Shown one piece after another: positions 59,901 to 64,000 of a stretch of DNA of 64,000 nt (positions are counted from its first letter, which is position 1; every line of letters starts with the position of its first letter). Both the position numbers and the translations under genes were made by a program. A model generated the notes under the pieces. That model saw only the letters and a program-made list of their open reading frames with translations. It made no database searches and was not told the DNA's origin. The DNA comes from Cyrtodaria siliqua (taxonomy: Eukaryota > Mollusca > Bivalvia > Adapedonta > Hiatellidae): positions 62,001 through 126,000 of the forward strand of contig JAWPHD010001328.1 in NCBI GenBank assembly GCA_037043455.1, written 5' to 3'.

Positions 59901-62900
59901 TCTTGGATGTAGCGCTGACCTAATTTTAACAAATCTAAAAGGCATTCATCTAAGGATCATCCATGTGAAGTTTAGTCAAAATAAGCCAAGCGGTTTCTGA
60001 GGAGAAGTCGTCTGAAGAAAAGTTAACGGACGGACGATGGACGGACGGACGACGGAAGACGGACAACACACGATCCCATAAGCTCTGCTGGCCCTTAGCC
60101 AGTAGAGCTAATAAATAAAAATTAAAACAAGTTATTCGCAAATCCATCCAGGAATGCCAGAGTTATTCTCACACAATTTGACCTTTGACCTCTAAGTGCG
60201 ACCTTGACCTTGAGCCACAGACCTGGATGTGTGCTCGACACATCGTCTTATTGTGGTGAGCACTTGTGTCAAGTAATTTGAAAATCCGTCCAGGTTATTG
60301 ACCGGACACGATTTGACCTTTGACCTATGTGTGACCTTGATCTTGAAGCCGCGGACCTGTATTTTGTGTGTGACACATCATGTTGTTGTGGTGAGCACTT
60401 GTGCCAAGTTAATTCAAAATCCATCAAGAAATGCCAGTTATTGACTGGACATGATTTGCTATTAACAATCTGTGCAAGCTTGGTAAAGATCAAGTAGTAA
60501 ATAAAGGTGCTAGAGTGTTCGCAAGGCTTAATATGACATTTTTCAGCAAAACAAGGGCCTTAACTCGTTTTAAACTAAATTAAAATGCATTTTTACATTT
60601 TACCAATGATCGATTATAGACGTTCATAATCAATCATCGTAATCGCATTCCTAAGTAACCGATGACTGCTTACAATTGATTAATCGGTACATATAGATAT
60701 TGTCTCTGCGTGTGAAAGAGCAAGACACCAATTCATATATGAAGGTCCAAAAATCCCACATGGTCGGCCGGAAATCCATAATAAAGCTAGACTGCATTAC
60801 ATACGTTTAGAATTAAATAAAAAATGTTTTATCAATCACGAACCAGTCATTTCAGCTGTGCGAACTGCCTTCCAAATGGTGGATGTCTTTTGAAACTTAC
60901 CAAAGTACTTTTCCTCAGATTGTGAGGGGGCTGGTACATCATCTGCCTTTCGTTTCTTTGTCTTCTCTTTAGCTAGAATACATATTATGATATGCAATGA
61001 AAAACTGTGTTTTATCAGTGAAATAAAAGCGTTATTTGGCTTGTTTCGTTATAAGTTTGGTAAATATCAAATAATGAATGAAGGTGCTAGAGTGTTCACA
61101 AGGCAGAAAATGGCATTTTTCAGCAAAAACAATGGCAATAACTCTGGCCTAAATGGTCCGATCTGGCTGGTTTTTGAACTCGTCCAAGATTCCATTGCTA
61201 TTAGTGTGTGAAAGTTTGGAATTTTTCAGCAAAACAAGGGCCACAGCTCTCATTGATATAAAGACTATGGCCAAGTTTAGCTAAGTGTTCACAATGCAAA
61301 ATATAGCATTTTCGTTACTTCAAGGGCAATAACTCTGATGTTACTCATCATTTGGACAAAGTTTAAATTGTTTCATAGTACACACAACAAAGTTTTTGTA
61401 TAAGGGATCATAACATTCAGGATAACTTGTCTGAAAAACTTTGTGACATACCGACAGACAACACAAAACAGAGTCTCCCAACTTCATTGGGGAAGATATA
61501 ATTAAAGTCCATATACCTCTATCTAAACCGGTCTCTTTTTTGAAGTTGGAAATGAATTCTTAATTATTTAGACCACTCCCCACCACACGGCATAGTTCGT
61601 TCTTCTCCTTTAAGAAATTAGCTCTGGGCATGTGAACACCTCTGTGTGCCCCGTCAAAGAAGATCTGAAATAACGGTTAATACACATTATATTATGACAA
61701 GAAAGTAGAAATCATCGATATATATTGGTTCTTTAACACTAACATGCTGGAAGATAGCTTGATACGCGGGACTGTAGTATATGTCAGTTTTTCTTCTTCT
61801 TACAATGGTATTGTAGTGAACTACGTACATTCGTGAAGGCAGGTTCTTTGTACAAGTTAAAAGCAGGTTGGTCCAAAGACAGATGCCTGAGCTGAAGAAG
61901 GACCCTCTCTAAGAGTTGACTGGGCAAAATGGTACAAGATATCTGTTGGCATGTCCGCTGGTTGTGGCTCTGGCTGGTATGGTAATGGCGACATCATTCA
62001 AGAACTCGACATTCTTACTACCATTTTATTGCTTCAGTACCGATAATCTGAGCCTTCTCTGACCCTAAAAGACTTTCCTTTTTTTTCTTCAAAGGGATAC
62101 ATGGCAATCTTGAATTTTAGATCAGCTATTAAAATTAGCATCTCCATTTACTAAGCCTGCATCAGTTTGACTTCATAACTGCTTGCATATATATAATTAA
62201 ATACAAATTTGAGATTTCAGTTCTCTTCATTATTCTACAAAATAAATTAATATAATATTGGTTCAATATTTACGACGATTAGTAAAAACAAATTGCTTTG
62301 ACCTATTCTAATAATTACTATTTATGAAAACTAAGGGGACACCAACAGTTTTAAACAAATCAAGATTGCCATGTGTCCCTTTAAAAAGGAGTCTTAGTAA
62401 GGTCAGAGAAGACTTTGATAATTGTACCGACTGAGCCAACTGTTACATCAATATACGTCATGTTATATCTCTAGGAAACGTGGCACATGCATTTCTTTCC
62501 GTAAAAAAATCAAACTCTCCCGAGTTCTTATAGAAAATAGAAAAGAACCCCGCTCGTCTCAAAAACGACGACCCCACGGCTGTGTTAGGCCTAGCGGAGG
62601 TCGGAATTAATAAGTGCTTCTCTGTATAATAAATAATTAACTGAGCTGTAAATAAATAAGAATGAATAAAAACTGTCCGTGTATCGCAGAGTAGACTCTG
62701 TGTCCATCGGTGATTTTTACACTGGTAACAATTTCAAAGCTTTCCTTCTTTTAAATCCTCAGTGTAAACAAACAAAATGGCGATCAGCTGTTGACCTATT
62801 TAGCCTGAAGTACAGTATATAAATAGACTAAAAGTAAAGTCCGTTTTAAAGAAGGTAGAAATATGCATGAGACGTCACCCGTCGAAATAACTTCATTAAA

Positions 62901-63050
62901 AACATAACTTACCACCACTGTATTCGAAGTGCGTCCTGGCATTATGTCTTTTACCTTGTTGAACCGTTTTTTGGTTTTACCATCTATAAGCCTATTGTTA
63001 TTGGCGAAAACGAAACAATCGGCCTCGTCAATACGGAAAAACCACTCCAT
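47727..63050 (-). CDS. Multi-exon gene of unknown function (whole model)
   Basis: I assemble 14 minus-strand exons: 63050-62913, 61664-61517, 60972-60901, 57928-57885, 56266-56165, 55417-55283, 54853-54741, 53833-53683, 52949-52887, 52352-52272, 51514-51455, 50850-50782, 49598-49495 and 47941-47727. Nearly every exon has a pyrimidine-AG acceptor and a gtaag-like donor, and phases agree across the joins, except after exon 9 (no clear donor) and between exons 12 and 13. Features are a basic NLS-like segment (KEKTKKRK), a Cys-rich motif CYCGGPYCHEW, acidic SETDSEDE and a CxxC-helix. I do not recognise the family; a nuclear protein is a guess. An in-frame TAA in exon 2 means the allele is broken or mis-sequenced. 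Confidence 0.6.
48838..48932. repeat. Perfect 27-bp inverted repeat
   Basis: ATGCGTTATTGTCCGTCATA and the next 7 bases (48838-48864) are exactly inverted at 48906-48932 around a 41-base loop. It lies in the last intron of the unknown gene. Confidence 0.9.
49495..49598 (-). CDS. Unknown gene, exon 13
   Basis: Acceptor gttttttacag before 49598 and donor GTTG|gtaaga at 49495. The frame that stays open, LLRQIFMKENQCQSWEDACK onward, needs phase 2 entry, which exon 12 as drawn does not supply; the phase 0 reading hits a TAA. It joins in frame to exon 14. Confidence 0.6.
49863..50517 (+). mobile_element. HINE/pearl-like repeat, degenerate
   Basis: Head TTTTTAGCTCTACTGGCC and tail GCTAGCCAGTACAGC enclose diverged type II units (CAGATCGGATTAGTAACA). 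It is an old copy in an intron of the unknown gene. Confidence 0.55.
50602..50850 (-). CDS. Unknown gene, exon 12 or alternative last exon
   Basis: Acceptor tctattttcag before 50850. It encodes PCKNCITLLGIIKDMKKRLA, a CxxC followed by a helix. A donor GAG|gtaatg at 50782 is possible, but the frame stays open past it for about 60 residues (Cys-rich, ending CILCKNSNKIK) to a TAA at 50604, with AATAAA overlapping the end. A shorter isoform ending here is plausible. Confidence 0.5.
   Translation of the reverse strand, partial: PCKNCITLLGIIKDMKKRLAVYEVMPCCTGNEDASWKGCPTIEHSCSQRTPHLFSPQMNYINFSGSNVSVGCILCKNSNKIK
51455..51514 (-). CDS. Unknown gene, exon 11
   Basis: 20 codons in phase 0 at both ends, acceptor cttttttacag and donor AAAG|gtaata. 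It encodes a Ser/Asp-rich segment, SSPFDNSQDLFGETDPK. Confidence 0.55.
52015..52168. repeat. 154-bp near-perfect palindrome
   Basis: AGGATCTTAAAC at the left is the inverse of GTTTAAGATCCT at the right, and pairing continues to a 13-base centre around 52086-52100 (GAGCCTTTTGGCT). It looks like a foldback element in an intron. Confidence 0.8.
52272..52352 (-). CDS. Unknown gene, exon 10
   Basis: 27 codons, phase 0 at both ends, acceptor aatttgtttcag and donor GAG|gtaata. It encodes a Ser-rich acidic segment, SSSDLKCSSPELDFFNHSTD. Confidence 0.6.
52449..52730. repeat. 41-bp minisatellite, about seven copies
   Basis: The unit begins CCAAGAATGGACATGTTTTA and ends near TAATTGCCCTA, repeated at 41-bp steps with one or two changes per copy. 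It lies in the intron between exons 10 and 9. Confidence 0.92.
52887..52949 (-). CDS. Unknown gene, exon 9 (donor unclear)
   Basis: Acceptor tattgtttcag before 52949, then ISTNSWGVERLPPSLVEEIE. To join exon 10 in frame it should end at a codon boundary near 52887 or 52884, but no GT is present there (GAGAAGTTAGG). The donor may be mutated or the exon skipped. Confidence 0.45.
53145..53460. repeat. Dispersed repeat with GTGTCCCTGGGACAC
   Basis: It starts with AACTAGAAATGTGTCCCTGG, giving a perfect GTGTCCC/GGGACAC hairpin, and continues with text typical of dispersed bivalve repeats (CATTCCAAGTGTCATAACTC). Its right end is not defined. Confidence 0.4.
53683..53833 (-). CDS. Unknown gene, exon 8 (Cys-rich motif)
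   Basis: Phase 2 entry and phase 0 exit, acceptor cttcaatttcag and donor GAG|gtaggg. It encodes a Gln/Ser-rich start, then FCYCGGPYCHEWAPNSQCAP, a possible metal-binding cluster, then an acidic end, ESETDSEDE. Confidence 0.65.
54543..54665 (-). mobile_element. HINE-like head fragment, reverse
   Basis: GTTAACGGACGGACGGACGA, ACGACGGACAACTCGTCATCC and GCAGTAGAGCTAAAAA are the head module read in reverse. The body is almost absent. Confidence 0.7.
54741..54853 (-). CDS. Unknown gene, exon 7
   Basis: Phase 0 entry and phase 2 exit, acceptor aatatctag and donor ATAG|gtttgt. It encodes a helical segment with FIKALMGCEAKLQEQGLQLA and ends WRIKEKN. Confidence 0.6.
55283..55417 (-). CDS. Unknown gene, exon 6
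   Basis: 45 codons in phase 0, acceptor attttttcag and donor ACG|gtaaac. It encodes ILFVARFPQALYQLFQALAT and a following acidic stretch. Confidence 0.65.
55912..56045 (-). mobile_element. Minimal HINE-like copy (134 bp), reverse
   Basis: It begins AACAAGAGGCTCAAGAGGGC and ends CAGTAGAGCTAAAAA, so both family termini are present with almost no body and no GTCCGTCC block. It defines the family ends well. Confidence 0.7.
56047..56250 (-). repeat. 102-bp tandem duplication containing part of exon 5
   Basis: Two adjacent copies (56047-56148 and 56149-56250) are identical in the parts compared. Each contains most of exon 5, its donor and a piece of the following intron. The downstream copy lacks the original acceptor. 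Confidence 0.9.
56165..56266 (-). CDS. Unknown gene, exon 5
   Basis: 34 codons in phase 0, acceptor cttgttgtag and donor AAAG|gtattt. It encodes ARALLLQSQASEKTIREDLL, then EVFGASVGK, a helical segment. Confidence 0.65.
57030..57750. repeat. Dispersed repeat with tandem units carrying AGGTCANNNTGACCT
   Basis: The termini are inverted (AGTCCCCTAACCGGCC near 57080 and GGGGGACTAATA near 57731). Four units of about 130 bp carry AGGTCACAATGACCT (57151, 57291), AGGTCACTGTGACCT (57418) and AGGTCAAAGTGACCT (57558). These are perfect IR3 nuclear-receptor palindromes. Short frames across the units are by-products of the repetition. Confidence 0.75.
57885..57928 (-). CDS. Unknown gene, exon 4 (short)
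   Basis: 44 bases, phase 1 entry and phase 0 exit, acceptor tcttttacag and donor GAA|gtaatg. It encodes VYDISIDKLKQPTE and makes exon 3 and exon 5 agree in frame. Confidence 0.6.
58030..58150. repeat. A-rich low-complexity block
   Basis: Almost pure A with T and occasional G, directly before the HINE-like copy that follows. A similar block lies inside that copy at 58610-58740. Confidence 0.8.
58151..60112 (-). mobile_element. HINE/pearl-like repeat, body types II and III, reverse
   Basis: The head in reverse (GGACGGACGACGGA, CATAAGCTCTGCTGGCC, AGCCAGTAGAGCTA) is at the right end and a GCTCTACTGGC tail at the left. The right half of the body is a third unit type, about five units of roughly 180 bp with GGGCGGGGCCAAATGTGACC. 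The left half has diverged type II units. It lies in an intron of the unknown gene. Confidence 0.7.
60160..60520. repeat. Tandem repeat with TGACCTTTGACCT
   Basis: Two units of about 125 bp hold TTTGACCTTTGACCT, a perfect DR1 of nuclear-receptor half sites, and GTGGTGAGCACTTGTG. Related in style to 57030-57750 but with different text. Confidence 0.6.
60901..60972 (-). CDS. Unknown gene, exon 3 (basic segment)
   Basis: Phase 1 entry and exit, acceptor atgtattctag and donor TTTG|gtaagt. It encodes KEKTKKRKADDVPAPSQSEE, a likely nuclear localisation signal followed by an acidic stretch. Confidence 0.7.
61517..61664 (-). CDS. Unknown gene, exon 2 with in-frame TAA
   Basis: Phase 0 entry and phase 1 exit, acceptor gttatttcag and donor AGAG|gtatat. 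It encodes IFFDGAHRGVHMPRANFLKE, then a TAA at 61562-61560. Beyond the stop the frame is open to the donor (EFISNFKKETGLDR), and the phase then matches exon 3, so the TAA looks like a recent nonsense change or an error. Confidence 0.65.
62040..62430. repeat. AAAGGGACA-type MITE with long inverted arms
   Basis: AAAGGGATACATGGCAATCT at 62091 pairs with AGATTGCCATGTGTCCCTTT at 62363. Pairing continues outward through CCTTCTCTGACC (62053) and GGTCAGAGAAGA (62401), giving arms of about 70 bases. It lies in intron 1 of the unknown gene. Confidence 0.65.
62913..63050 (-). CDS. Unknown gene, first coding exon
   Basis: 46 codons from ATG at 63050 (MEWFFRIDEADCFVFANNNR) to donor GTG|gtaagt at 62913, phase 0. 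It continues in frame to exon 2. No signal peptide is apparent. The domain is not recognised. Confidence 0.65.
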
Positions 63051-63300
63051 TGTGCCCGGCTCTTTGTGTCGTCTGCATCTGTTGGATCGGTGCCAACTTC
63101 GGTTCTCGATTTATTTAAATGCGCAAGCTTCGGACGCCTGAAAATCTAGATACAGTCACGGACGCGCACGTGTAAACAAATACTTCCCGCACAGCTGTCA
63201 AAAACTTGAAAAGCCGATGTCAGAACTCCAAGGTTTGTTTTATTATGTAGTTTAATGATGTATTATTTTAAAAACGAGTATCAAATAACTGTAAAGCGGA
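63051..63300 (-). promoter_or_regulatory. Upstream region of the unknown gene
   Basis: Relatively CpG-rich for the window, with a CACGTG E-box at 63167-63172. Probably the promoter of the minus-strand gene, by position only. Confidence 0.4.
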
Positions 63301-63350
63301 TACTGTGTTCCGTCCGTGTGGCAGTTATTTTGTGCGTCCGTCCATGATGA

Positions 63351-63550
63351 ACGGGGTGGGGTAGGGTGGGGCGAAGGGGGGGGGGGGGGTTGTTTTAGTC
63401 AATTCTTACACGCCCCATACTTGAATTTTTATTTTTTTTACATACTTCTGTGTTGTTTTAGTCAATTCTTACACATATATGTTGCAACCCTCCCCGCCCC
63501 CACCAGCCCACCCCCCGCCTCTCACCCCATCACCACCCCCACCCCGCACC
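63351..63550. repeat. G-tract and C-tract with duplicated spacer
   Basis: A G-rich stretch (63351-63390, including a run of about 15 G) and a C-rich stretch (63487-63550) flank two copies of TTGTTTTAGTCAATTCTTAC. Quadruplex formation is possible. Confidence 0.7.
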
Positions 63551-63559
63551 TGACTTGGG

Positions 63560-63895
63560 GTCAAGGTCATTGTTAATGGAAATAGAAAACAGTTTCTGCT
63601 CAATAACTTAAGGAATGAGGGATTGGGATGAACTTGCTGTGTAGGTAGCTAATATGAAAAAGAAGTTTGGGATTGCATTTGTTGTCGCTGGGTCAGGGTC
63701 AAGGTCACTGTTACTAAAAATAGAAAAAACAGTTTCCTCAATAACTTTAGTTGGGAATAAGATACTGGAACGAAGCTTGCTATGTAGGTACCTAATATGT
63801 AAGGGAAGCTTAGGACTGCATTTGGGGTCACTGAGGTCAAGTTCAAGGTTAACGACGGACTACGGACAACTCGCCATCTTATAAGCTCTACTGGC
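63560..63895 (-). mobile_element. HINE-like repeat in reverse, truncated by LINE
   Basis: Two body units with GGTCAAGGTCACTGTTA precede AACGACGGACTACGGACAAC and AAGCTCTACTGGCC. The head stops abruptly at the LINE junction. Confidence 0.55.
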
Positions 63896-64000
63896 CAACG
63901 GTCAAACACATATTATTGGAATGTGTAGACTTTGATCCTATGCGTCAGGTACTACAATGTTAATACTATGAAAGAGTTATTTGATACTGTAGATTTTAGT
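63896..64000 (+). mobile_element. LINE fragment at the right edge (ORF2 end)
   Basis: Matches the end of LINE ORF2 (VKHILLECVDFDPMRQ), with a small deletion near 63948 that breaks the frame. It starts abruptly (5'-truncated) and runs past the window. Confidence 0.85.

Noticed and set aside
63316..63576. 86-codon Gly/Pro-rich frame
   Set aside because: Produced by the G-tract and C-tract.

Overview
The window is AT-rich eukaryotic DNA. It has spliced genes with GT/AG introns, abundant nested transposable elements, and several repeat families with GTCCGTCC-rich termini and tandem cores of the kind described in bivalve molluscs (pearl/HINE-like elements). A bivalve mollusc is the best guess, from repeat content alone; no conserved host gene names the species.

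Left third (1-17 kb). A 5'-truncated LINE fragment with a 13-bp target duplication (487-499 and 15681-15693) was split by a 14.3-kb DNA transposon at 702-15045. That transposon has short CAGGGTC termini and a 7-bp target duplication, CTTATAC. It carries two spliced genes that read inward from the two ends and converge at 6.6-7.1 kb on a palindrome with AATAAA on both strands. The plus-strand gene encodes a P-superfamily (THAP9-like) RNase H-fold transposase. The minus-strand gene encodes a C2H2 finger joined to a helical domain with YISGYIIR and DRGGLRIPS motifs. Both are now broken (two frameshifts and a stop; one stop). Its introns host several MITEs, a HINE-like repeat, a dead Tc1-like element and a TTAA MITE. 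The flanking DNA (1-486, 15.7-17.1 kb) carries a recurring GTAAC palindrome.

Middle (17-40 kb). This is a nest of one I/Nimb-like LINE family with a zinc-knuckle ORF1 and an ORF2 containing APE endonuclease, RT, RNase H and a C-terminal CCHC. Copy B (17092-19525) is 5'-truncated. Copy C (20733-26648) is full length and sits inside a HINE-like repeat. Copy D (27426-39889) is full length and is interrupted by a TTAA MITE and by full-length copy E (32635-38691). Each has a 10-14-bp target duplication, so the insertion order can be read directly. Copies C and D share a split ORF2. Copy E has a very different ORF1 but a nearly identical ORF2. Only the ORF1 of C is intact.

Right (40-64 kb). A minisatellite with TTCTGAGAA cores (41.1-43.8 kb) is split by a second HINE-like repeat. 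From 63050 down to 47727 on the minus strand I assemble a multi-exon gene of unknown function whose splice phases agree at nearly every junction; exon 2 carries an in-frame TAA. Its introns hold palindromes, a 41-bp minisatellite, several HINE-like copies and a repeat with perfect nuclear-receptor half-site palindromes. The window ends in another LINE fragment.

No rRNA, tRNA or CRISPR was recognised. All similarity calls are from reading motifs; no database search was run.
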